DNA of 64,000 nt from Blastopirellula marina (GTDB taxonomy: Bacteria > Planctomycetota > Planctomycetia > Pirellulales > Pirellulaceae), in NCBI RefSeq assembly GCF_002967765.1, contig NZ_PUHY01000004.1, positions 434,001 to 498,000 on the forward strand, read 5' to 3'. The translations under genes were made by a program, and so were the position numbers. The notes under the pieces are model-generated. The model saw only the letters and a list, made by a program, of their open reading frames with translations, was not told the origin of the DNA and searched no databases. Positions within the stretch are counted from its first letter, which is position 1. Each line of letters opens with the position of its first letter. Shown here piece by piece: positions 8,672 to 16,463 of the stretch.

Positions 8672-10678
8672 TCAGTAGTCTTCGCTTGAACTGGCTGCGG
8701 AAGTGCCGAGGCCAGCTGACCCGCGGAAGACCTGCCGGACTACGCGATTTTCGACTTCTTCCTTCAGCTTATCGATTGCCTGCTGGATTTTCATCGAGCC
8801 GAGATCGCCTTCGATGCGGTCTCGGACGGCAACCGCTTCTTCTTCCATTTCTCGTCCCCCAATAATGAACATATAGGGGATCAATTCCAGTTGGGCTGCC
8901 CGAATCTTGGCACCGATCTTCTCTGGTCGATAGTCACCACTGACGCGGAAGCCAGCTAATTGTAGCTCTTTTTCGACCTTCCGGGCGTAATCCTCGAATT
9001 TCTGGCTGACGACCAAAATGCGAACTTGCTCAGGGGCCAACCACAAGGGGAAGGCGCCGGCAAAGTGCTCGATGAGCACACCCATAAAGCGTTCCAGCGA
9101 ACCGAACGGAGCGCGGTGAATCATCACCGGCCGATGAGGTTGGTTGTCTGGGCCAATGTACTCGAGGTCAAAACGTTCGGCACTGGGCAGATTATAATCG
9201 AGCTGAACGGTACCGAGCTGCCATTCGCGACCCAGGCAATCGTTTACCACAAAGTCGGCTTTCGGTCCGTAAAACGCCGCTTCACCCGCTTCCGCAGTCG
9301 CGGTGATGCCCATGTTCTTACAGACTTTCACCAAGGCGGCTTCGGCCTGGTCCCAGACCTTTTCCTTGCCGACGTACTTGCCGCTATCAGGATCTCGGAA
9401 ACCGAGGCGAACACGGTAATCGGATAGGCCCAAGCTGCTCAGCACGTACTGAGTCATCTGGATGCACTTCCGGAACTCGTCTTCGACTTGATCGTCGGTG
9501 CAAAAAATGTGAGCGTCGTCCTGGGTAAAACCACGCACGCGGGTCATCCCGTTGAGCTCGCCTGACTGCTCGTAGCGATAAACGGTGCCGAATTCCGACA
9601 AGCGATATGGCAGCTCACGATAACTTCGTGGCCGCGACTTATAAATCATGATGTGATGTGGACAGTTCATCGGCTTGAGGAGGTATTCTTCGTCCTCGGC
9701 CTGATGAATCGGAGCGAATTGGCTGTCCTTGTAATACGGATAGTGCCCCGAGATCTTGTAAAGATCGACCTTGCCAATATTGGGAGTGACGACCGGCAGG
9801 TACTCGAACTTCTTAAGCTGTTCCGAAACGAACTCGGTCAGCAAGTTGCGAATGATGGTTCCCTTAGGCGACCACAGAATCAGCCCTTGACCGACCAGCG
9901 GATTGATCGAGAACAGGTCCAACTGCTTGCCGAGCACGCGGTGATCACGGCGTTTAGCTTCCTCGATCTTCGCCAAGTGAGCTTCCAAGTCTTCCTTGTT
10001 AAAGAAGGCGGTCGCGTACAAACGTTGTAGCTGGCGATTGTTGGAATCACCTTTCCAATAGGCACCTGCTACGGAAAGTATCTTGAAAGCACCGATCGAT
10101 TTGGGGCGAGGAACGTGCGGGCCGCGGCACAAATCGACGAATTCGCCCTGCTGGTAAAACGACATCGAAGCGTGATCTTTCAGACCCGTTTCGATGTGCT
10201 CGATCTTGTATTGCTGGCCGAGGTCTTTGACGACTTTCAGCGACTCGTCACGATTACGTTCGATACGTTCGAATGGCTCGTCCTGTTTGATGATCTTCTT
10301 CATCTCGGCTTCGATGGCCGGGAAGTCTTCTTCGGACAGCTTGTGTTCCAAATCGAAGTCGTAGTAGAAGCCTCCTTCGATGGTCGGGCCGAAGGCCAAC
10401 TGAACGCCATCGAACAGCCGCATTACGGCGCGGGCCATAATGTGGGCACAACTGTGCCGCATGACCCCAAGGGCTTCTTCGTCTTTCTTAGTGAGCAACC
10501 GGAGATTGACGGTGCCTTCCTCGGGCAGCTTGGTATCGAATCCGACGACTTTGCCGTCGATTTCACCCGCTAGAGTTGCCTTGGCCAAACCAGGGCCAAT
10601 GTCGGCAGCGATCTCCATGGGAGTGACTGCGTGATCGAATTCTTTCTTGGATCCGTCGGGAAGAATGACCTCGAGCAT
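8672..10678 (-). CDS. thrS: Threonyl-tRNA synthetase
   Basis: 668 residues, class II synthetase charging tRNA-Thr. An N-terminal TGS domain (1-62) is followed by the second additional (editing) domain with the zinc-type motif HSCAH at 75-79 and CRGPHVP further on. The catalytic core carries MNCPHH and [15 protein letters not shown], which supply the Cys and His ligands of the catalytic zinc, plus motif 2 ([29 protein letters not shown] in pieces). The anticodon-binding domain occupies the C-terminal about 110 residues. The Ser-rich last 15 residues are a short non-conserved tail. It is first in the minus-strand translation cluster. Confidence 0.97.
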   Translation of the reverse strand: MLEVILPDGSKKEFDHAVTPMEIAADIGPGLAKATLAGEIDGKVVGFDTKLPEEGTVNLRLLTKKDEEALGVMRHSCAHIMARAVMRLFDGVQLAFGPTIEGGFYYDFDLEHKLSEEDFPAIEAEMKKIIKQDEPFERIERNRDESLKVVKDLGQQYKIEHIETGLKDHASMSFYQQGEFVDLCRGPHVPRPKSIGAFKILSVAGAYWKGDSNNRQLQRLYATAFFNKEDLEAHLAKIEEAKRRDHRVLGKQLDLFSINPLVGQGLILWSPKGTIIRNLLTEFVSEQLKKFEYLPVVTPNIGKVDLYKISGHYPYYKDSQFAPIHQAEDEEYLLKPMNCPHHIMIYKSRPRSYRELPYRLSEFGTVYRYEQSGELNGMTRVRGFTQDDAHIFCTDDQVEDEFRKCIQMTQYVLSSLGLSDYRVRLGFRDPDSGKYVGKEKVWDQAEAALVKVCKNMGITATAEAGEAAFYGPKADFVVNDCLGREWQLGTVQLDYNLPSAERFDLEYIGPDNQPHRPVMIHRAPFGSLERFMGVLIEHFAGAFPLWLAPEQVRILVVSQKFEDYARKVEKELQLAGFRVSGDYRPEKIGAKIRAAQLELIPYMFIIGGREMEEEAVAVRDRIEGDLGSMKIQQAIDKLKEEVENRVVRQVFRGSAGLGTSAASSSEDY

Positions 10679-11120
10679 GATGCGTGCGTTTTCATTTCAA
10701 AATGACCAAGTCCGATCCTGCGAGGACATCGAAACAAAGGATGTCACTAAAACCGCGAAATCGGGAACAGCGTTCTGTGGATTCGATACGAAGCGATCGA
10801 ATGGAACGCCAGGGCGAACCTTCTGCCAATGCATTGGCTCCACCTTTCTAGTGAAGCAGGACGATTCCGCATGAGGCAAGGTTCGCCGTGAGAAGTGTAT
10901 AGATTGCCTGAAGTTACGTAAGAGCGAAAGTGCAGGTTTTTCGGCGGCAAGTTCAAAAGTAACGTTTTTGCCGAGTCACACAGCCCGGCAGAGGAAGCAA
11001 AATCCTGTTTTTCCTCTCAGCCCCTTGACGGGTTGGCCGTGTTGAAGGCAAACTACGTCTTTGGTTAAACCCTTCGGGGGCCAAATAATGATATATGCTT
11101 GTAGCAAGCATCTCAGTCTA
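10679..11120. other. Intergenic region upstream of thrS and of tRNA-Val
   Basis: About 440 bp without a convincing gene; the small open frames here lack family resemblance and ribosome-binding sites. It must hold the thrS promoter (minus strand) and the tRNA-Val promoter (plus strand). A TTGACG at 11025-11030 and AT-rich sequence at 11083-11097 are possible plus-strand elements, but their spacing is not canonical for a single promoter. No T-box-like stem or specifier was recognised. Confidence 0.5.
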
Positions 11121-11194
11121 GGGCGATTGGCTCAGTTGGTTAGAGCACTACCTTGACATGGTAGGGGTCACAGGTTCGAATCCTGTATCGCCCA
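11121..11194 (+). tRNA. tRNA-Val, anticodon GAC
   Basis: A complete cloverleaf can be drawn. The acceptor stem pairs GGGCGAT with ATCGCCC, the D-arm is GCTC...GAGC, the anticodon stem is CTACC/GGTAG with loop TTGACAT (anticodon GAC at 11155-11157), and the T-arm is ACAGG TTCGAAT CCTGT. The discriminator is A at 11194. CCA is not encoded and must be added enzymatically. A strong terminator follows 10 bp later. Confidence 0.97.
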
Positions 11195-11203
11195 CTTAAT
11201 CGT

Positions 11204-11237
11204 AAAAACGGAACCCTCGTACGGGTTCCGTTTTTTT
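11204..11237. terminator. Bidirectional intrinsic terminator between tRNA-Val and bcp
   Basis: The stem AACGGAACCC/GGGTTCCGTT has an A-run on its left and a run of seven T on its right. Read on the plus strand it ends the tRNA-Val transcript; read on the minus strand the A-run becomes a U-tract and ends bcp, whose stop lies 30 bp away. Confidence 0.9.
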
Positions 11238-11266
11238 AATGCGCCGACAGAACTTGTACGCTACAT

Positions 11267-11743
11267 CTAGCCTTTCAGCTTGGCGACGGCCTCCAAGACT
11301 TTGGCATCGTGGCCATCAACTTGGACGCGTTTCCATACCTTGGCAATCTTGCCGTCGGCGTCAATTAGGAACGTGCTCCGCTGAATACCCATGCTGACCT
11401 TGCCGTACATGTTCTTTTCCCGCCACGCTCCGTACTTCTCGGCGACTTTGTGGTCTTTGTCGGCCAGTAAGGGGAAGTTGAGATTGAACTTATCGCGGAA
11501 TGCGGCATGGCTGTCTTTGTCGTCTGGGCTGACGCCGAGAACTTTGACGCCGTGTTTGGTGAGTTCGCTTTCCCGGTCGCGAAACGCACATGCTTCCTTG
11601 GTGCAGCCAGGCGTGTCATCTTTGGGGTAAAAGTAAAGGACGACGATCGAACCCTTGAGATCGGCAAGTTTGACCTTGGTGCCATCGTCCGATGTCAATG
11701 TGAAACTGGGGGCTTTAGAGCCTTCTTCAACCCATTCTGCCAT
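11267..11743 (-). CDS. bcp: Thioredoxin-dependent peroxiredoxin, Bcp/PrxQ type
   Basis: 158 residues. It reduces hydroperoxides using thioredoxin in the cytoplasm. The thioredoxin-fold motif [19 protein letters not shown] holds the peroxidatic Cys and, five residues on, the resolving Cys, as in atypical two-Cys PrxQ. The C-terminal [13 protein letters not shown] strand is typical. The start is placed at [14 protein letters not shown] because AGGAG lies about 8 nt upstream; the longer frame adds 36 residues without family support. It is a single gene converging on tRNA-Val. Confidence 0.95.
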   Translation of the reverse strand: MAEWVEEGSKAPSFTLTSDDGTKVKLADLKGSIVVLYFYPKDDTPGCTKEACAFRDRESELTKHGVKVLGVSPDDKDSHAAFRDKFNLNFPLLADKDHKVAEKYGAWREKNMYGKVSMGIQRSTFLIDADGKIAKVWKRVQVDGHDAKVLEAVAKLKG

Positions 11744-12235
11744 TGTAGTAGCTCCTTGCGTGTCTAATGGGGGATCATGTCCCCGTGAGTTGCTCGAACC
11801 TTCACTCCTAACTGTCTTGCTGATTGCGCGCGATACTTTCTCGCGGGTCAAGCAAGCCGAATGTCGGTGATTTGCTGGAAAAACTTGAGCGATTCCGAAG
11901 CAAATTGGTTTTGTTAGGGTTAACCCTTGTATATAACAAATGGTGCTGTGGGTTGGCAGTTACCCCCTGGCACTCGCTTCGTTGGAACAAACACTGCGCG
12001 TAAGACACCAAAGGCGGATTGGTTGGTGCCTTACGGAACAGAGAGCAAAAACCCTGCGGCGGGTCTCCTGCTGCAGCCGTTCGGCGTTGCCGAACTCTCA
12101 CCAATCCGATTTGCGGTCTGGGTACGCGCAGCCCTGGCCCTTCCTAGTTCCAACCGTAATTCCATCAGGTCATATCTGCTCCTTGCACGTAGTAAGGGTT
12201 CGCAGAGTGCCTTGAGGATCGTGATCGTTATCGAG
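11744..12235. other. Intergenic region between bcp and the LEPR-like exoprotein
   Basis: About 490 bp separating divergent genes. The frame of the downstream gene stays open leftward to 11927, but that part lacks a signal peptide or conserved motif and is judged non-coding leader. No clear promoter, RNA or repeat was recognised. Confidence 0.4.
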
Positions 12236-13552
12236 ATGAGGCGGATGAGGTCTCGACTAGCAAGTCAAAATACGCAAGCTCGGCGTCGACCGAGTCTCCA
12301 GCTATTGGAGCGCAAAGATCTACTGGCGGGTGATTCGACGGTGATGGTCGATTTTGCCGTCGTTTCCACGGCAACGCTTCCGGACGATACCGGCCGTGAC
12401 GCCATGGCGATGCTTCCACCGAGCATGGAGCGAACCCATGAATGGGATAAGTTCGCAGTCGAGATCTGGGTGCATGGCGAGGGAGATGCACCAGTCGATG
12501 TCCAGGATCTGAGGTTAGATCTCGGTTATCGTACCGATTTGACGTCGGCAACTTCGATCCAGTTTGGTCGCTCTTTCGAGGGAGCAGGCTCTTACACAAT
12601 TGACGACGCAAGTGGTAGTGTCGATCAGATTCACGGTGCGACCGCCGGCCTTACGCTCGGGGCAAATGAGCGGGTTCTGTTTGCACGGGTCTTCTTCCAA
12701 GCCGTGCCGCAGAATGGCGATAACGTTCTGCTCGATCGAGAAACAGGAAGCGTTGGGCCTTACTCGCTGGAATTGAATACCTCGAATCTCGCGGCAACCA
12801 ATGCAGATGCAAACGTCGCGGTATCCCATTCCCCGATGCCGGAAATGGGACTATATCCCGTCATTTACGACCTCAATGACGATCAGCGAATTGGGATGGC
12901 CGATTTCGCCGATTTCGCAAAAGTGTTCGGCCAATCGGTTGATTCCCCCAGCGATGGAGACGCGTGGTTTGCTGATTTCAACAAGTCTAGCGCGGTAGGA
13001 CTCGTCGATTTCTCGTTCTTCGTCCAGAACTTCGGCAAAGATTACACCGACGAGCATATCCAGTTTCCAGATAATTACCCGGATGCGTGGACCCTGCCGG
13101 AAGATAATGGCAACGGTGGCGGTGGCGGCGTAGTTGTTGGCGGTGGCGACGATCCCAACGATCCAGGTAACGGGACTGGGCAAGATCCTCTTCCCCCGGT
13201 GTTTCTGCTCGACCAGTTCCAGGCCGGCATTGTTCTGCCTGGCACGATGGACATCTTCCAGGTCGTCTTCGCCGGGGTGAACTGGGAAACGGCCGTACAG
13301 ATTAATCGCCTGACCGGAAGTGCCTCGATCAGTGAAGGGGCGAATCCTGAGGACGACGCCGAAGTACTGCTGACGATCGTTCTTGAGGATGAAGAGCTTT
13401 ACGAAACCGAGATTGAACTGATCTTTGATGGTGAACTGATCGACACATTGCAAGAGTTCGATCAGTTCTCTGGCTACATCACTGCTTATGTCTCAGAGGT
13501 GATGACAGCCGTCCAGGGCATGCTGGAAGACGCCCTCGTGTCGGGCGAATAA
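12236..13552 (+). CDS. Secreted planctomycete protein with LEPR-like N-terminal motif and dockerin-like calcium-binding repeats
   Basis: 438 residues from ATG 12236 (ATG 12245 is an alternative). The basic N-terminus leads into LQLLERKDLLAGD (about 21-33), the pattern seen at the start of many planctomycete exported proteins (LEPR-XLL-like). A beta-rich domain (about 35-200) resembles cohesin-type folds in its spacing, but this is uncertain. Two dockerin/EF-hand-like loops follow, DLNDDQRIGMADF (from residue 212) and DFNKSSAVGLVDF (from 247). A Gly/Asp-rich linker (about 288-320) joins an acidic C-terminal region of unknown fold. It is probably surface-associated or extracellular, with protein-protein or polysaccharide-related roles possible but not shown. 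Confidence 0.75.
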   Translation: MRRMRSRLASQNTQARRRPSLQLLERKDLLAGDSTVMVDFAVVSTATLPDDTGRDAMAMLPPSMERTHEWDKFAVEIWVHGEGDAPVDVQDLRLDLGYRTDLTSATSIQFGRSFEGAGSYTIDDASGSVDQIHGATAGLTLGANERVLFARVFFQAVPQNGDNVLLDRETGSVGPYSLELNTSNLAATNADANVAVSHSPMPEMGLYPVIYDLNDDQRIGMADFADFAKVFGQSVDSPSDGDAWFADFNKSSAVGLVDFSFFVQNFGKDYTDEHIQFPDNYPDAWTLPEDNGNGGGGGVVVGGGDDPNDPGNGTGQDPLPPVFLLDQFQAGIVLPGTMDIFQVVFAGVNWETAVQINRLTGSASISEGANPEDDAEVLLTIVLEDEELYETEIELIFDGELIDTLQEFDQFSGYITAYVSEVMTAVQGMLEDALVSGE

Positions 13553-13589
13553 ACTGCCGACTCATGGGCATTTCCGGGGTCTTACGCTA

Positions 13590-13811
13590 TTAATAGTGCG
13601 GTGGTCGCTCGTCGACTGCGGAACGTGGTTGATCTAAAGCCGCATGAAGCTGATCGATTTTCTCGTCGGCTCGATGTAGAAGCGTTTCTAATTTTATGAT
13701 CCGCTTCTGTTGATCGATGATCACATCGTTCAAGTCAGCCGCAATTCGCTCGAGATGGGCGTATTTTTCTTCAAGCGTTGTAATTCTTTCGACATCGCTT
13801 TTTTCGGTCAT
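13590..13811 (-). CDS. slyX: SlyX family protein
   Basis: 73 residues from the Met of MTEKSDVERITTLEEKYAHLE; the upstream frame extension lacks family support. The heptad-rich coiled coil (about 8-55) and the Pro-rich end with RPPHY are the SlyX hallmarks. SlyX proteins are small cytoplasmic coiled coils of unknown function. It is a single gene, convergent with the LEPR-like exoprotein (38 bp apart). Confidence 0.85.
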   Translation of the reverse strand: MTEKSDVERITTLEEKYAHLERIAADLNDVIIDQQKRIIKLETLLHRADEKIDQLHAALDQPRSAVDERPPHY

Positions 13812-13984
13812 GGGATGATCGATTTGAGTATGGGGCGTTTTTTTGTTCGTAAAGGCACGGTTAGTGTGGTCTGTCGACGTCCAGGCGAGGGCTGGCTTCT
13901 CGGAAATTTCATTGAAACCGAATTGACCGACAGAAGATAGCCGGCTGGAGAGGAGCATAAGGCCAATGCAGCGCGGCGGTTGCG

Positions 13985-14014
13985 TTGACTTCTCTGTTCT
14001 TTTGGACTTAAAAT
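13985..14014 (+). promoter_or_regulatory. Candidate sigma70 promoter of tkt
   Basis: TTGACT (13985-13990), 18-bp spacer, TAAAAT (14009-14014). The predicted start of transcription near 14021 gives a leader of about 125 nt before the tkt ATG. Assigned by eye; no other promoter in the 330-bp gap looks better. Confidence 0.6.
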
Positions 14015-14145
14015 GCTTGACTTAATGTGTCCAAATCACGACTGATTCGCCAGGGCGAATCCATTTCCATAACCGGGTCCAATCCTCTGTCTGGGGCTTA
14101 TCACGACTTGGTTTTCTACGTTGGCTAGTGAGTTCCGAACGAAAT

Positions 14146-16188
14146 ATGTCTATTTCCACGACCAGTATTGAGCAACTGTCAATCAATGCCATCCGAACGC
14201 TGTCCATGGATGCGGTCCAGCAGGCCAATAGCGGCCATCCCGGAACGCCAATGGCATTGGCCCCGATCGTCTACACCCTGTGGAACAAGCACCTGAAGTA
14301 CGATCCGGCGAATCCAAGCTGGCCATCGCGAGATCGTTTTGTCCTATCGTGCGGTCATGCTTCGATGTTGCTGTACAGCACGCTGCACGTCGCCGGCGTT
14401 AAAAAAGCAGACGGGGCCAGCGAGCCTTCGATCACGATCGACAACATCCGTAACTTCCGCCAACTGCACAGCCCGTGTGCTGGTCACCCGGAAGTTCACG
14501 AAGCTGCTGGTATCGAAACCACTACCGGTCCACTGGGTCAGGGTGTCGCGAACAGTGTCGGTATGGCGATCGCTGGGAAGTGGCAGGCCGCTCGCTTCGA
14601 TAAGCCAGGATACGACCTGTTCGGTTTCGATGTTTACGCTTTGTGCAGCGACGGCGACTTGATGGAAGGCATTTCGACCGAAGCCGCTTCGACTGCCGGT
14701 CACTTGAAGCTGTCGAACCTGTGCTGGATCTACGACGACAACAAGATCACCATCGAAGGTGACACCGATCTGGCGTTCACCGAAGATATGCCTGGCAAGT
14801 TCCGTGCGTTGGGTTGGCACGTGGTCGAAGTCGAAGATGCGAACGACCTGGAAGCATTGGATGCGGCGTTTACCGAGTTCAAGAAGACGACCGACAAGCC
14901 GACCTTGATCGTCGTGAAAAGCATCATTGCTTGGGGCGCACCGACCAAGGCTAACACGCACGGAGCTCACGGTGCTCCACTGGGCGACGACGAAATCGCC
15001 GCCACCAAGAAGGCATACGGCTGGACTTACGACAAGTTTGAGGTCCCAGCGGAGGTCTACGAAGATTTCAACGCCAACCTGGGTGCACGTGGCGCGGAAG
15101 CCAAGTCGAAGTGGGAAGCGGACTTTGCTAAGTACAAAAAGGAGAATGCCGAAGCTGCCGCGACTTGGTCGTCGATCATTTCAGGCGAATTGCCAGAAGG
15201 TTGGGACAAAGATATTCCGACTTTCCCAGCTGACGCCAAGGGTGTCGCCACGCGTGCTTCTGGTGGTAAGGTCCTCAATGCGATTGCTGCCAAGTTGCCT
15301 GGTTTGCTCGGCGGTTCAGCCGACTTGGAACCATCAACCAAGACCGGTCTAACGTTCGAAGGGGCAGGCGATTTCGAGCCGGGGACCTACTGTGGTCGTA
15401 ACTTCCACTTCGGTATTCGCGAACATGCCATGGCCGCGATCGGCAACGGTATGGCACTTTCCGGTTTGCGTCCGTACGTTTCTACCTTCTTCGTGTTCAG
15501 CGATTACCTGCGTCCTTCGCTCCGCTTGTCGGCGATCATGAAGGCACCGGTCCTCTACATCTTTACGCACGATTCGATCGGCGTTGGCGAAGATGGTCCA
15601 ACCCACCAACCGGTTGAGCACTTGGCTGCAATTCGCGCGATTCCGAATGTTGCCGTCTTCCGTCCTGGCGATTCGAACGAAGTCGGTGCTTGCTACAAAG
15701 CCGCGATCGAACTGACCGATCGTCCTTCGGTCATGGTGCTGACTCGTCAGAACCTGCCGACGCTTGATCGTGAAAAGTACGCTTGCTCGGGCAACTCGGC
15801 CAAGGGAGCTTACGTGATCGCCGATTGCGACGGAACTCCGGAAGTCCTGCTGATGGGTACCGGTAGCGAGCTATCGCTGGTGATCCAGGCTTACGAGAAA
15901 CTGACCGCCGAAGGGGTGAAAGCCCGTGCGATCAGCGTTCCTTGCTTGGAATTGTTCTACGAACAGGACGCCGCTTACCAGAAGGAAGTCATGCCTTGCG
16001 AGGTGACCGCTCGTGTTGCCGTCGAAGCAGGTATTCAGCAGCCGTGGGATCGCGTGCTCGGATTCCAAGGGAAGTTTGTGGGCATGAGCAGCTTTGGAGC
16101 GAGTGCCCCGGCGGACGAGCTATTCCCCTACTTCGGTATCACGGCTGACCACGTTGTGGAAGCTGCGAAGAAGTCGATCGGTAGCTAA
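14146..16188 (+). CDS. tkt: Transketolase
   Basis: 680 residues from ATG 14146; an in-frame GTG six codons upstream is less likely. It transfers two-carbon ketol units in the pentose phosphate pathway and needs thiamine diphosphate and a divalent metal. N-terminal NSGHPGTPMALAP carries the active-site His, SDGDLMEGISTEA...DDNK is the cofactor and metal-binding block, and GIREHAMAAIGNGM contains the catalytic Glu that activates the cofactor. DSIGVGEDGPTHQPVEHL in the middle domain and a C-terminal domain (MGTGSELSL) complete the family layout. It is monocistronic between a sigma70-like promoter and a strong terminator. Confidence 0.97.
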   Translation: MSISTTSIEQLSINAIRTLSMDAVQQANSGHPGTPMALAPIVYTLWNKHLKYDPANPSWPSRDRFVLSCGHASMLLYSTLHVAGVKKADGASEPSITIDNIRNFRQLHSPCAGHPEVHEAAGIETTTGPLGQGVANSVGMAIAGKWQAARFDKPGYDLFGFDVYALCSDGDLMEGISTEAASTAGHLKLSNLCWIYDDNKITIEGDTDLAFTEDMPGKFRALGWHVVEVEDANDLEALDAAFTEFKKTTDKPTLIVVKSIIAWGAPTKANTHGAHGAPLGDDEIAATKKAYGWTYDKFEVPAEVYEDFNANLGARGAEAKSKWEADFAKYKKENAEAAATWSSIISGELPEGWDKDIPTFPADAKGVATRASGGKVLNAIAAKLPGLLGGSADLEPSTKTGLTFEGAGDFEPGTYCGRNFHFGIREHAMAAIGNGMALSGLRPYVSTFFVFSDYLRPSLRLSAIMKAPVLYIFTHDSIGVGEDGPTHQPVEHLAAIRAIPNVAVFRPGDSNEVGACYKAAIELTDRPSVMVLTRQNLPTLDREKYACSGNSAKGAYVIADCDGTPEVLLMGTGSELSLVIQAYEKLTAEGVKARAISVPCLELFYEQDAAYQKEVMPCEVTARVAVEAGIQQPWDRVLGFQGKFVGMSSFGASAPADELFPYFGITADHVVEAAKKSIGS

Positions 16189-16215
16189 TTGCACGATTGT
16201 CGTAATCGAATCAGC

Positions 16216-16247
16216 AAAACCCCCTTCCAGTGCGGAGGGGGTTTTTT
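16216..16247 (+). terminator. Intrinsic terminator of tkt
   Basis: A GC-rich stem (AAAACCCCCTTCC with GGAGGGGGTTTT, one bulged base) and a run of six T, 28 bp after the tkt stop. Confidence 0.9.
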
Positions 16248-16336
16248 ATTGCGCTGTCAGAATCGGCCTATCCGGTACTTCCCGCACGATTGTTTTAGCG
16301 TGTGTCTCTCACTTCGATTCTGACCGAAACCCATTT

Positions 16337-16365
16337 TTGACCGGTCACATGTCCTAACCTATAGA
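16337..16365 (+). promoter_or_regulatory. Candidate sigma70 promoter of the coiled-coil gene
   Basis: TTGACC (16337-16342), exactly 17 bp, TATAGA (16360-16365), followed by about 90 nt of leader before the ATG at 16464. The rest of the gap back to the tkt terminator shows nothing recognisable. Confidence 0.65.
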
Positions 16366-16463
16366 ACAGTAGGCCGTTCCGCGCCACTGAACTTGGCGGC
16401 GGTACGCCATGAGAAAACACATGAAGTAATGGACACGTCTCATTTAACGAAAACGACCAAGAC

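Noticed and set aside
11927-12235. N-terminal 103-codon extension of the LEPR-like protein
   Set aside because: The known motif starts shortly after ATG 12236, and the extension has no signal or conserved feature.
14344-14970. 208-codon open frame opposite transketolase
   Set aside because: Lies fully within tkt on the other strand; composition is typical of antisense frames in GC-rich third positions.
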